The position numbers and the translations under genes are program-made. 64,000 nt of DNA from Eutypa lata (taxonomy: Eukaryota; Ascomycota; Sordariomycetes; Xylariales; Diatrypaceae): NCBI GenBank assembly GCA_022661535.1, contig JAKULF010000005.1, forward strand, positions 4,712,001 to 4,776,000. Reading direction: 5' to 3'. The notes beneath the pieces were generated by a model. The model made no database searches. It worked only from the letters and a program-made list of their open reading frames with translations, and was not told the DNA's origin. Below, in pieces: positions 11,650 to 25,200 of the stretch; position 1 is the first letter of the stretch; each line of letters starts with the position of its first letter.

Positions 11650-14600
11650 ATGCTAAATATGAAGTTAGCGGTAATTCAGGGCAGCAACAAAACTGATCGA
11701 GCCCGTGGACTAGATGGTAACGTTTTAGCTTAACCGAGATTCCACGCGGAAATATGTGGTCTGACCTTCATACAGAGTTGATCTATCTTTTCAAAAACAA
11801 GTCCAAAGCTTTAGATTCGTACGTAGTACAAATATGCGCATAGCCGAGTCTCGACTAACCCATCTACAGGTCTCAGCTTGACGACAAGAACTATCACAAG
11901 ACCTTAGAAACTTTATTCCAGTGTACTGTCGAGGAAAAGACTGCCTACTACAGCAGCAAGAAAACCACCAAGGGTCCCACTGCTACTACTACTACTAGAC
12001 TTGTGAAGTGTGCCGAAGCGTTTCGCTTAGCCGTCGAGCACGGTGCGTGCAAACTTAAGAGAAAACCTCTCTTGGCTGTGATCCATCATATCATAGACAC
12101 ATTGCCTGGACCTGATGGGAACTCCATCCAGCCACTCCTTCAGGATTACGTCAAAGCTCTTGTTTCTCTTCTTGCCCACGCCCCTAATGTAGAGATTCTC
12201 GCGACATACAACAGCGAGAGCTGGTTCTCTTGCGTTGATTTCACCTTAGAGCTCATTGACCAATATTTGCAGGCTGGTGAAAGTGATTCAGGCCCGTCGC
12301 GAGCCTCACCAGCACCTGGAACACGAACAATGTCCTCGATTGCATCGACTATTAGTTCTACTGCTAGCTCCACCCAGCGTAGTTCTAGCCGTATGTATCG
12401 TAGTCATATCCAGGAGCTCTTGCAGTGTCTCGTCTTCCTCTCCCATGCTTCTAACGCCCCCTTCATTCAGCGCACGCCTGAGATTTCCTCTGCCGTACTC
12501 CAGGTACTGCAACTCCGGTCTTGGGGGATAGGTCAACTACATCAGCTAGCCTTTAGCGTAATCAACGCTATTCTCGTATTAACCCAGACAGAGGATACTG
12601 CACAGGCTACTTCTCTAGCGGTTGATTCAATCCCCTTAATCGGCCTCTGGTGGCAATCTAGAAGTGCGTCCGAGGATGACGCAATGCTCAATGGTGTTCG
12701 AAGCGAGATGCTTAATGTTGTTTACAATAGTCACCTTCAACTTGAGGCCATCGTTAAACAGGGGAGTGACTCTTCTGTACTCGAGCATGTCGAAAATTTG
12801 TCCGATATGCTTTGGTCTGAGTATTCGAGGCGAGAGGACCGTGCTCAACTTCAGCAGGACGATTTAGTATATTCTGAACTTCCCACGGACAATTCTAATT
12901 TTTCTCTGCGAACATTTAGCCTACGCGCCTTTAATACGGAAGCGGAGAAAAAATGGGCAGTTGTGCAAATACTTGCGCTGCTCGAAGGATTACTTTGGAA
13001 ATCTTCATCACCTGTCGTTCTATCCACTGAAGACGAGCCGCCACGAAAAAGGCATCGCACGATATCTGGTTCCAATCGACTTCGACAAAAACTACGTTCT
13101 ATGGACGGTACTATGCAGCATACGGCCCTTCAGGTGGTGCCTTTTTTTATTGCCTACGCGAAATCAAGCTCAGATGAAATATTAGAACTTCTACCCATTC
13201 TTATTAACTTGACAGGTCACAAGAACAACAAGATAGCGAACTGGAGCTTCATCGCATGTGCAAGGTTAGTACCCCAGTCACAATGGATACTACATTAACG
13301 CTAATATACTTCGATAGCCTGGTTTTTCAGCAGTCAGCCCAAGCCCGCGAATTATCAGGATTATGGAAGCAATCATGGCAAGTCGCAACCCGCTCTATCA
13401 GTATAGCCGGGACTTGCAGAGCATCTTCTCTTCTACTACATTCAATCCTAGTGAACGACTTACTACCTTATCGTGACATCGCTGATGATGTTAACACTAT
13501 AATTACAACTGCCGATACAAACGGGCCTGCCGTTGTTCTTGATTCGTCACTTTTACTGATGACGAAACTCCTTCATCTGCTAAATTACCAGCTCCCTAGT
13601 GCTAGTTATACCACCTGCAATCATGTAGTCCGCTGGATATTTCTCAGGTGGGATCCAGGTAAGTGATGTTCAAGTATTTACTTTTATGAGTTATGAATTA
13701 ACTGTTTTCTTTGCAAGCCGATACCTCGTTTATCTCCGCGTATTCCACTCACGCAAGACCCTTGGAAGTTGTGAACCTTCTGCGGGCTACTTTTGGGTAT
13801 GCTGAGCTTACTTTGCCAGCATCACCCCAAAACATCGTAGGACCAATTGGGCAATCAAGGGGCTTGTTTCGAGAACGCGAAAAGATTTTGAGATACTTGC
13901 TATTGCTTGAGGATGCTGCGGTTGGATTTCCTATTTCTTCTAATGGGCAACCTGCTAAAGAAATCTCAAGTATGCAAGTTGCCGATGCCTCGAATACACA
14001 TGCTACGAAGAAGTTAGTGGTTGAACTGCTTCATCCGAAACTTGAAGAGGTCGGAGCCATGTGTGATGCGTGGCTCGGAAAGGGGGATAGCACATCCCAT
14101 ATCACGCCGGGAAAACTACAAAGCATACTCCATTGCTTGATCATTGGTACCCTTGTTTCCCCTCAATTAATCGAGGTGAACTCTCGCCAGTCAGGTGAAT
14201 TGGAGCAAGAGTTGTTCACAGTGCTCCAGTGCGTAGTTGACGCGGTATCCTTGGCGTCCGAAAATGACGGTCTCTATGAGTGTCTGTTGAGAACGATACA
14301 GGCTTACATCCCACCCTTCACAAGCATCGAACTGACCCAGCTTACAAAAGAACGGTTACATCTTCATCGACTACTGTCCGAACTATCAGCAATATTCCAG
14401 AAGAGAACAAATTCACAGTCATCTCACAATGATGAAGATTTCATGGATATAGACGACGAGTTTAGTGTGCGGGATAGACGTTCGAAAGTGTCATCAGCCG
14501 CCATTGAAATTTCTCGACAAGACTCTCCGGTCTTTGTAAATGCAGCCCCCTTCTATGTGGAAACGAAGCAGAGGCTACACCTGATGGATGTCTTATTCCA

Positions 14601-17600
14601 GGATCAGGGTCAGGTAGGGCTCGTGCCGCCGTCTTTTCTTGATGGGCTTCTATCGGCATCAGATGAGGAGATCCTCTCGTGTCGTCACTTGATGAAGGAC
14701 CTATTCAATTCGGATCTCATAGTCAATCCCGATGATGCCATAAGGGTGATCGAAAGAGTTGGATCTATCATTGGTCAAGCGGCATTCACAAGTTGCGAAG
14801 TCGCCTTAAATTTGTGTCTTGACCTCATGGATGGCTTTATGCCTATGTGGTCAGATGGTCAGAGCGAACTTTGCTCTCCCGTGGGCGATTTGTATTCCCA
14901 CTTCCTTAAGGCTGGGCTCTCAAATAACCTCCTTTCTACCAAGGTCCAAATGTCACTGTCACGCCTACTGCTTCACCTCACTCAAGTAGATGAGAGGTTT
15001 ATAGAGAGCGTGAAAGTGGTGCCTGCTGCCACAACCTCGGTCCTCGGCATACTTCAAAACGGCACCATTCTGACCAAATTTTATATTGGGGCCCGGTTAC
15101 CAGCGATGTTTGGCCGCTATATCCTAAAAATTCACGATGAAGTGTTCGTCGATGTGCTTAAGCGGCTTCCGGCCGATGGTGAATTTACAGAGGGGATAGC
15201 TTTACGCCTCTTCGTGTTGGCAGAGTTGGCGCGGGAATGGCCCACGCTCTTGCGCAGATGTGTGTATCATATCTTCGAAACGCCTGGTAGTGTCACGGCT
15301 TCGAAGCAGCATGCAACACATTGTCTTAGGAAAATTTCTGATACTTTAAGCCTCAAGAGTCCGCAGATATTATTCGACCTGTTTGCGCCACAGTTGCTCT
15401 ATACCTGGCTCGCTGGGAGCTCGGTTGAGAGTATCCCATTTGAGATATTCGGGTTTGAAAGCCTCGGAGAACTACTTGAACGCACACAAGATGAACTCAC
15501 AGCTCTAATGGTGATGCGTGGACAGGAACAGTCCCTGGCAGGTTTAACAGACTTACTTGGTGTCGACTTGAAACAGCTTCTTGTGGTCAACTTCTCCAGA
15601 GTCATCGCGTATAGCATGGCACATGACATTAGTATACCAAAGACTCAAGAGTATCAAACCGGGGAAAGCCGGGTACGGAAAATTCTTGGTCGAGAAGTAT
15701 TCCTCGAACATATTTATGTCAGTTTCGTCGACATCATCGGACTTTTCTTTTCTTTAATTGATCAAGAGAGCCCCGTGGAAAATTCATGGGCCAAGGACGA
15801 CGCTTTTGAATATGCGGCCAGGACGATGGGAGACGTCAAACATTACGGTCATTCTGAGGTTGTGCTTCTGCCAAACCAGCAGCCAGTGTTCCGAGCGAAA
15901 TATCTTACTAGAGAAATATCCCTTCTCTGCAGCCGCACAGAGTACGAGATGCCGACGTTATGGACCCCAGCACTTGTTGCTGCTGTCGCTAGAAGATTAT
16001 TCAATGGTATCCATCAAGCACTGGGCCCTTTACACAGCTGTTCCGTTTTACGCAAGGTTAGGGTGCTGGTGTGCTTGGCAGGCTCTCACGCGTTTGAGTC
16101 GTATCCGTTGGAGATGCTTCTACACTCCATACGGCCGCTCATCACGAATTCTGAGTGTGCAGATGATGCCCTGGGGCTCAGTCAATATCTTTTAACTAAG
16201 GGTTCGAAGGAGCTGACCCAGTCACCGTCATTCGTTGCAGGATACGCACTGTCTACACTTGCCTCTCTGAGGGTCTTCTTCGAGACGAGCCAATCTAGCA
16301 CAACCCAGGAAAGCCAATTCAAAGCCACTATGAGCAAAGCGCAACAATTTCACACATGGTTCAAGAAGTACCTTGAGGGCTACGAGTCTCCGTTACTGAA
16401 AAGCAGTATGCAGCGAAACGCCTTCAGAACCATTACGCAATCTGCAGCGAGCATTCGTTCATTCGGTAATGCTGAAAGTGATACACATGAAAGCAGGTTG
16501 CTTCTAGCAATATTTGAGGACGAAATCAACGGTTCGCTACTGAACGAGCCATCGCGGAAATTGGCCTTAGAAATGCTCTGTAGCAAATTCCAAATCCCGA
16601 CTTCCGTAACTACCGATGTAGTTGGTTCCGATCAACATGCTAAGAACTTGTCTGCTGCCGTCTGGCTTAGCTGTCAAATCCCAACACTCAGTGACGAATA
16701 TTTAGCTTGGGCAGGGCGAGTAGTAGGTAGGGCATTTGCTGCTTCTGGGCGTATTGAGCAGGACCTACTTCGGGAATCCGAATTGTCACAATTTCGGGAA
16801 GTCTCGCTAGGCGAATTCGCATCTGAGCAAGGGATATTGAATCTGCTCCAGTCCCTAACAGCTGAAAGTGATGGCCATACTTCTGGACTGGCCGAGTCTG
16901 CTCTAAGAACGATCGTTTCGGAAGCAACATTGGGAAGTATTAATGATATCCTAGCTGCATGCCAAAAGGTTCTTTCGGAGAGGCTCCTAGTCGCATCGGA
17001 CTGGGCACCGTACCGAGCTCCACCGTCAGATAATCTCCCGGTAGCTTCTGCCTTGAAAGAACAAGTTTTTTCTAGGGAAGCATTTGAAGATGCGAAGTGG
17101 CCACAACACATCACTGTTCACCTCGTTCAGGCATTTCCCGAGAGCGTCATACTTCATGCACTGTTGCCAATATTGGATAATGTCAAAGGCTTCGCCCAAA
17201 AAGCATTCCCTTACATCCTCCATCTAGTCCTATTGTTCGAACGAGACAGCCATCAAGCGGTGCGGCACAAGGTTTCCACAGCATCCCAGATGTGGTTCCA
17301 GCTTGATTCTCCGGGCGCTATAGATAATATGAGCTTGTTGATGAATGCCATCCTCTATCTTAGGACTCAAAAATTGCCTGGAGAGAGCTCGATTGCTGAC
17401 CGAACACAATGGCTTGACATGGATCTCTCGTCGGCGGCTGCAGCTGCTACAAAATGCGGAATGTTCAAAACAGCATTGTTATTCGTGGAACTAGCTAACA
17501 GCGAGACATCACGCGCATCACGACGTTCATCTGCTGTCCGCGCCCAAGACTCTACGGAGTTGCTTATGACCATTTTCGAAAGCATCGATGACCCTGATAC

Positions 17601-20600
17601 CTACTACGGTCTCAGCCAGACTTCAAGTCTGAGCAACGTCCTTGCTCGTCTAGAGTATGAGAAGGATGGCAGCAAGAGTCTTGCCTTTCGTGGTGCTCAA
17701 TATGATAGTCATATTCGTAGGAGAGACAACCAATCCGCGAATGTAGACAGCCAATCTTTAGTGGGAGCTTTGAATAACCTTGGTTTGTCGGGACTATCCC
17801 ATTCCTTACTCCAGACGCAGCAAAGCCTAGATGGATCGCTGGCGGCCGTCGACAGCACCTTTAATACAGCTAGGAGACTTGAGATTTGGAACCTGCCGGC
17901 TCCCACATCAACTAATAACCCTTCTGTGACGTTATACAAGGCATTCCAGAAGTGTCATCAGGCCACTGGTTTAGATGTAGCAAGACAAGCTATTTACTCA
18001 GGTTTCAGCCAGACGATGCGGAATCTAGCGAGAGCCGACCTTAGTCCTAGCCTTCTTCGCCATAATCTCAGTACTGTGGCGGCTCTCGCAGAGTTCGATG
18101 ACGCTTTAGGTGTATCCAACTCGACCCAGCTAAATGAATTACTAACAACCTTCAGTCATCGTGGGAGGTGGATGAAGTCTGGAAGGTAGGTGTTGAGACT
18201 CACCCTCAAGTATCAATAGCTAACTCGGCATAGATACGACGAAGTCAGCCAGATTCTATCCTGTCGAGAGACGGCATTAAGTCTACTGGCTCAGAACTCC
18301 GACTTGCGTAATTCATCTAGCATCAAGCATCCGGAAACACGGTTACTAGAAGTGCAGTCAATGATACTATCATCAGGGATTTATCGATACCATCAAGCGA
18401 TGCAAGAGTCCTTGAATGTAGCAACAACACTAACAGATCTCATTGATCCATGTGCGGGCCTTGGCTTGAATATTGATGCTGCGGTAAAGATCGAAACTGC
18501 AAACTCTCTGTGGGATCATGGCGAGATGATGCCTTCAATCCATATGTTACAGGCCGTAGATGAAGATCCAAACTTGAAAAAGCAGAGTATACCTGTGAGC
18601 CACCCAGACCTGCTTGCTAAAATCGGATACCAGATCTCGATTGCAAGGCTTGAAAAACCAGAGAGTATCCAAAAGAACTATTTGCAACCAGCACTAAAGG
18701 AGTTAAGAGGCAAAACTGACGGGCAGGAGGCCGGCAAGGTGTATCATCAATTTGCCATGTTTTGTGACGAGCAACTTCAGAACTCGGATAGCCTTGAGGA
18801 CCTGGCTCGTTTACAGCACCTAAGGAAGGGCAAGAGTGATGAGGTCACACAGCTGAAGACGTTAGTTTCTAGTGCAAGGGAATCTCAGACCAGGAACAAG
18901 TATCAAAGTCACCTTGCAAGAGCCAAGCAGTGGCTAGAGCTGGACAATCAAGAACTTCGACGCGTCGAACAGAGTCGAAGCGAATTCGTTCGACTGAGCT
19001 TAGAAAATTATCTCCTCTCACTCATGGCCTCCGATGAACATAATAATGACTCTCTGAGGTTCACTGCCATTTGGCTTGAACGATCTGGAGATGACTCTAC
19101 GAATGAGGCGGTTCGCAAGTATCTCGACAAAGTTGCTACCCGCAAATTTGCACCGCTCATGAACCAACTAACATCACGCCTCCTCGACCAAACCCACCCA
19201 TTCCAGAGGCTCCTGATTGACTTGGTGTATCGCATTTGTGTTGACCATCCATACCATGGAATGTACTCGATCTGGTCAGGCACCAAAGCTCGCACGAACT
19301 TGAAGGACGATGTTGCCGTGCTGCGGCAGAAGGCCACGGAGAAGGTCGGCAAGAGGCTCGCTCAGACAGAATCGTCAGCACTTATATGGACGGCACTCGA
19401 CAAGACCAGTAAGGCATATCATGCATTAGCCATGGACCGGGATCCTTCGCGCTATAAAGCAGGGCAAAAGATTGCGGTTCAAAGCTCTAGCGCAGGTCAC
19501 AGGCTTTCTACCGAGCTGACTCGGTATCACATCCCACCCCCTACCATGCAGATCGAACTAGCGGTAGACCGTGACTATTCTCATATTCCCTACATCACCA
19601 AGATTGAACCGAACATGACAATTGCTTCGGGGGTTAGCGCACCGAAGATAATTACAGTAGTTGGCAGCAATGGCGAACGTTACAAGCAACTTGTCAAGGG
19701 TGGAAACGATGACCTCCGCCAAGACGCCATCATGGAACAGGTCTTTGCCGCAGTGTCATCTGTGTTGAAGCATCATCGATCGACCCAGCAGCGCGACCTT
19801 GGTATTAGAACATACAAGGTCCTGCCGTTGACATCGGCTTCGGGACTCATTGAATTTGTGCCAAATACCATACCTCTTCACGAGTACCTGATGCCGGCGC
19901 ATGAGAGATACCATCCCAAGGAGCTCAAGGGATCCCAGTGCCGCAAAGAGATCTCCCAAGTGCAGAACAAAGCCACCGAGACGCGCCTCGCCACCTACAA
20001 GAGGGTCACGGACCGGTTTCAGCCCGTGATGCGGTACTTTTTCATGGAGTACTTCGTAGACCCGGACGACTGGTTTGCGCGGCGCACGGCATACACGCGA
20101 ACGACAGCGGCTATCTCGATCCTGGGTCACGTGCTGGGACTGGGCGACCGACACGGACACAATATCCTGCTGGACTCCCGGACTGGCGAGGTGGTGCACA
20201 TCGACTTGGGCGTGGCGTTTGAGATGGGCCGCGTGCTACCGGTACCCGAGCTCGTCCCGTTCCGGCTCACGCGCGACATCGTCGACGGCATGGGCATCTC
20301 GAAAACCGAGGGCGTCTTCCGCCGCTGCTGTGAGTTTGTCCTCGATGCCCTCCGTGAGGAGACCTACTCCATCATGACGATCCTCGACGTCCTTCGCTAC
20401 GATCCTCTGTACTCGTGGTCCATCAGTCCGGTCCGTATGGCGAAGCTCCAGGATACGCGCCGCGACGAAGAAGTAGCCGACGTCGACGCTAGCGATATCG
20501 ATGCTGGCAGGAGGAGGAGGGGAGGCACTACTGCCCCTTCTTCTGCTGCTGTGGGCGTCGTCAATGAGCCGAGCGAGGCGGATAGGGCGCTAGAGGTCGT

Positions 20601-20795
20601 GCGGAAGAAGCTCAGCAAGACGCTGAGCGTCACTGCTACGGTCAACGACCTTATAAATCAGGCGAGTGATGAGAAGAATCTGGCCGTGCTGTATTCTGGT
20701 AAGTCTACTGTTGCCTCCCTTGGACCATTTGTTCAGTATGTGCAATGACTGTGAACTAACAAGATCTACCACCAGGTTGGGCCGCATATGCTTGA
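11650..20795 (+). CDS. TEL1: Tel1 / ATM-family checkpoint kinase
   Basis: A PI3K-like Ser/Thr protein kinase acting in DNA double-strand-break signalling and telomere maintenance in the nucleus. Seven exons were assembled: 11650-11716, 11776-11818, 11870-13264, 13318-13658, 13718-18185, 18234-20698 and 20776-20795. They total 8,799 nt, a 2,932 aa protein, the normal Tel1 size. The two small first exons restore the conserved N-terminus (MLNMKLAVIQGSNKTDRARG then LDSSQLDDKNYHK), the TAN region. A HEAT solenoid and FAT region follow. The kinase domain runs from about residue 2575. The catalytic loop LGDRHGHNILLD is near 2740 and HIDLGVAFE, the metal-binding segment, near 2762. The FATC domain ends YSGWAAYA, with its last six codons on a 20-nt exon. 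A second in-frame ATG lies at 11659. Codon use becomes more GC-rich from about 19,900. Confidence 0.95.
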
Positions 20796-21485
20796 GCAAA
20801 ACATGCACATACGCACAAATACATAGCACGAAAGATATCGCATATATGATCCACTCCACTAATCTCGCTTCGAAGTATGTATCTACTATTCCAGCTCGAA
20901 GCCGCTGTAAATTTTTGCGATGTATAATATTAGACAGGATTTTTCATGTACGTATTTGCTTTGCCCCTATTCGGAGGGGAGGGGAGGAATGTATGTAGAC
21001 GCGGATTGGAAGTTTGTAACTACTTAGCTAAGACGTATTAAACGGAAGAATGTTAATTATACGGAACCATGTGTTTTCTAACAAGATGATTACGTTGGTC
21101 TGATAGAGTTGCGGTCTCGGTTGCACGTTCATGCATGATGAATTGTAGCTAGATTTTATTTAGCTCGGGACATCCCGAAAGGTCGAGGGTGTAGAGTGAA
21201 TTATTGCCAGGAGATGATGAATCATTCATAATTGCAAACCGATATCATTTAGCAGACCAATTTCAGCTGCTGTTAGCTCTAGGGAAAGCTTCTCCGTTTC
21301 ACTTGTAAAATATCACAGGTTTAGTCCTATTTACCTAAAATAGGAGTCATATAATAGCTAATTGTTTAAAGACACCAAACACGGTGGGTGCTTCACATAA
21401 GGATAGGGGCTGTATGCATTGCCTTTTATATTGATTGATTTTCTGCTTATTAAAGAGGCTACAAACTTAAGATAGGCTTTACGGA
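20796..21485. other. convergent TEL1-VMA22 intergenic region
   Basis: Tail-to-tail spacer of 690 bp, AT-rich, holding both 3' UTRs. No gene or notable repeat was seen. Confidence 0.6.
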
Positions 21486-22208
21486 TCAGGCCGTGATCTC
21501 TTCACCCTTCATAGACTCCTGTTGTTGTGGTTGTTGTTGTCGCTCCTTCGCCGCCGCTATCTCAGCCTTGGCTCGCTTCTTACGAGCTCTGCGAACCTCG
21601 ATCTCGACCTGGGCCATCTCGGCATCGACAGACACCAACCTAGGGATTAGCTGTTCCACGGCCTGTAGGCTCTGTGCCTGAGCCTGCCGCAGGGCCATCG
21701 GGGTCAACAGCCCGAACCACCTTAGGGGGTCCCTTTGCATCTTCTTCTTCGTCTTCTTATCGTTCGCAGGCTTAGTGTCATCTTCGTCCTCCACCCGCTC
21801 CTCCACCCTTTCCGCTGCATTATCATTTCCCCTCTCCTTTATGTCAAGATCGCCTCCTAGACCGCTCCCCTCATCCGTTCCAGATGTCTTCTCAGAATCC
21901 GCATCCTCCTCCTCCCCCTCCTCACCGTGGCGAATGACGGTAAATCTAGGGACCGCCGCCACGGCGACGGTGGTCTGGTCAGCAGTAGCAGCCGCTGAAA
22001 TAGCGACGCCGACTCTCCTCGAAGCCTGCATCCGCTCATCGTAGTGGTCCTGCCCGTACCGCATCCCGCGCTCGGCCGCGAAGTTGGCCCGCGCGATGTT
22101 CTGGTACGTCCCGGTCTGTAGCGCATTGAGTTGCTCCCTGAGCGTCGTGTACTCATGTAGCAGGTGCAGATACCGCTCTAGGAGCGCGTCGATGGCATCG
22201 GTATCCAT
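21486..22208 (-). CDS. VMA22: Vma22 / CCDC115-like V-ATPase assembly factor
   Basis: Single-exon 240 aa protein. In relatives Vma22 works at the endoplasmic reticulum with Vma12 and Vma21 to assemble the membrane sector of the vacuolar proton ATPase. The N-terminal helix (DALLERYLHLLHEYTTLREQ, about residues 6-25) and the segment YQNIARANFAAERG match the family's first coiled-coil. After an acidic, low-complexity linker (about residues 75-145, rich in E and D) comes DPLRWFGLLTPMALRQAQ, the family signature. A second coiled coil, AVEQLIPRLVSVDAEMAQVE, and a basic tail follow. The start at 22208 gives the conserved N-terminus. The identification rests on the two conserved blocks at each end, and the middle is not informative. 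Confidence 0.8.
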   Translation of the reverse strand: MDTDAIDALLERYLHLLHEYTTLREQLNALQTGTYQNIARANFAAERGMRYGQDHYDERMQASRRVGVAISAAATADQTTVAVAAVPRFTVIRHGEEGEEEDADSEKTSGTDEGSGLGGDLDIKERGNDNAAERVEERVEDEDDTKPANDKKTKKKMQRDPLRWFGLLTPMALRQAQAQSLQAVEQLIPRLVSVDAEMAQVEIEVRRARKKRAKAEIAAAKERQQQPQQQESMKGEEITA

Positions 22209-25200
22209 GATGACCTAGCCCTGGCCTGACTGGCTGACGATGGGATGCTAGGGGGGGTGCGTGAGGATCTTTTTTTTTTGTGTCTTCTTCTCTTTTTCGA
22301 TTGATTGACACGACCCTTTTTAATCTTATTTCTTTCTCAATCCGGAAATCCACTTTATTGGTGGCTTGGGGTTGGCTGCTCGAAGGAGGTCAAGTTTTTT
22401 ACCTCGAGACTCCTGGATTGTGTACTTGCTTAAGGTATGTAGGTAAGCAAGCCTTGGGAGGATGATGCCGGAAAGCGCCGGGCACGTGCTGGAAGAGCTA
22501 ACCACTTTCGAGAGTATTTTCGCATTACCTAATATGGACCAACCTTCATTATCGTGAAGACTAGTTAATAATAACTACCTAGGTAACATTAGACATTCTT
22601 CATGTCTTCTACATAGTATTTAACTATGATGTATGTATGCATGTACGTAGCATGTAAGGGATATGCAAAAACAACGTGCGTAAGACATCAACTTGTATCT
22701 ATCTGTCAACACACAGATCAGATTCTGAACCACGCCGCCGGTGACGGGCCTTCGCGAGACCGCCCCTCTATCTCCACGTTTCAGGTTTCGAGCATAATAT
22801 TTATTAAGTTCATCCGTTTCATATTCACTACCTGTTGTCTATGCAGCTATATGTGCCCCTCAGTCGATCTTCTATGTATGTATGCATGTATATATATGTA
22901 TGGATGTATGTAAAGCCATGGCTGCTTATAAGCAAGGATGAAGAAAGGAATTTTCACCTTAAGGAGATGACACCTTTTGTTAAGTTGCACTGGAAAGGCG
23001 TCATTGATAATTCCGCTTTGGAAAACATCCGAAATGTTACTTCTCCTGCCAGTCCTTGGTAGCACAGCAATCCTCGAGCATCCCCCATGTATGCAGCTAC
23101 ATACCTAGCCTCTAGTATGTACCCAGCGGTCTTGATGCCCATCACGGAATCGATCTGTCACTGCATTTTCTTGCGTTCTTCGGGCTTGCCCTTCCCATAT
23201 GCTCCTTAGCATGACATGACCCCACTGGTAGAACTGGTAAGGCCCCCGTTTCCGCGGGTTTGAATATTAATATTAATGCAGACTGGATGCAGATGCAGGG
23301 GATTAATTATCATAGCAGATAACTACAAAGGTAGCTAGCTACACTCTGATGTGACGACAAAGGTCCCGCTAGTTGAATCATCTTTTTAAAAGTGATGGTT
23401 ATGTACGTAGTTTACATCTCCCTTATCGAGCACACAGGGGTCCGTATGCGGACCCTGATTAAAACGAGGCCCTTGCAGGTACTATCCTATTCTAGAAGCT
23501 ATCGAAGCGTGATTCTTTCAGCGTTTATCCGGCCCATGGCGATATCTCTCCGGTTCTTAGATAGAAGCTGAATCATTTATCTTATTGATATGGTAGCGTC
23601 TTCTTTCATGAGGAGATATATACTCACTACGAAGTACCAATTAGTACTTCTATTGAACATGGGCAGGGTTTAGCGAACCCTCCTGTTATTTGTAAGTTGC
23701 GTCATAGCGAGTTCAATCAGTGCTGGAGAGCGAATCCAATGACTCTTTCTTGGAATGCATACCTTAAGTACGTAGTAGTTAGACTAGGCTCTTCATTTCT
23801 TCCCTCGACAACTTGTCGGGTTTCTATCCATTACTAATCTGATGTATACCACACATATGAGGCTCCAGCTTCGTTGGCCGCATATTCACCAATCGCCAGC
23901 AGTTGCTTCGCTGGGTGACGGTAGATACAGCTGTGATGGGGTTGAGTGGGTACGGACGAAGGTAAGGCTATGTAGAGACAGTTCAGCGCTTGCTCGGGGG
24001 TTTTCATGCATTCCCGGGTAAGCCAGTCTTCTACAATTGGTGGTGATAGAGTCGTGATCGGCATTGTCCGTCTTGGTTGGCTGAGTCTCTGGGAACTCCA
24101 GTGAACACGTCCATATTGCTGCATTGCCCTGGGTGATCCTTCAACTGCGCAGTCATGATGAGACGAAATCATTCGGTAGAGAAGATGCACATAAAATTTG
24201 AGTCTGTCGGTTTTGTATCATTGATGTAATATTCCCTATCTACATCCTAGCCTAACTTATATACCTACTTACTCTTGTTATACCTACGTAGAGGGACAGC
24301 GAGGAGACTTACCCCAACATCCCAGACATTAAGCGAGTAGATAGGTTGGTAAATGCCTTTGAATATGAAGGAGTAAGTTACTTTCCTACTCTATAACAAG
24401 CATTTACATTCAGCTTAAACAAACAAGCACATGATGTTAGGCCTATGTACTTCGTAGATATCACATACTCCGTACATACATGTATGCACGAATATGTATG
24501 TTGTCACAAAGCATACTTGATATCGTACTACCGTGCTACCAACAAGGTATGCTTAGTTGCATGGTATCTATCTCAATATAAGCTCCAACATACATGTATG
24601 TAGTAAATCGAACCTTCTCCTCAACTCCAAGTCATGCATTAATTATATCTGAATCTGGAGTGGAAGGAATAGTATAGGTAGGTACATTATCCATAGCTAC
24701 ATACCTTATGTAGGTAAAATACTCTATATATATACCTCGTACTTCTGCCACCTCCTACGTAGGTATCAAACCTCATAGTTTAATCAATAGACCTCGGGAT
24801 AACATATGTAAAATTGTCAAGCAAGGTCATGTTAGCGCATATTAAACATACATACATACCTACATACCTACATGTAGTGATTCAGTGATACCCGAGTCCT
24901 GTAAACTTAATTAATCGCTGCTTTCCTACGTATAACTAACTACTGCGTTATCTGCATATTATCCATTCAATTCATACAAAAGGTACTAGTTAATTAATGG
25001 AAAACAAAGCGAAACAACCCCGACATTATCAACCTACCAGCCAACCTCTTACCATCCTGAATCATCCGTCATTTGCTACGGTGTTAGTAATAGTAGCCTA
25101 GCAAGCCATATCATACCTTAAAGTCAGTGCCTACTGTTACAGTAGGTAGTTAGAGCGGTGGTGGATTCGAACCAATCCATTCATTCCCACACAAGCAACA

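Noticed and set aside
25150..25175. GGATTCGAACC string resembling a tRNA T-arm on the minus strand
   Set aside because: The T stem has only three pairs, and no matching 5' acceptor stem is present at the right distance.
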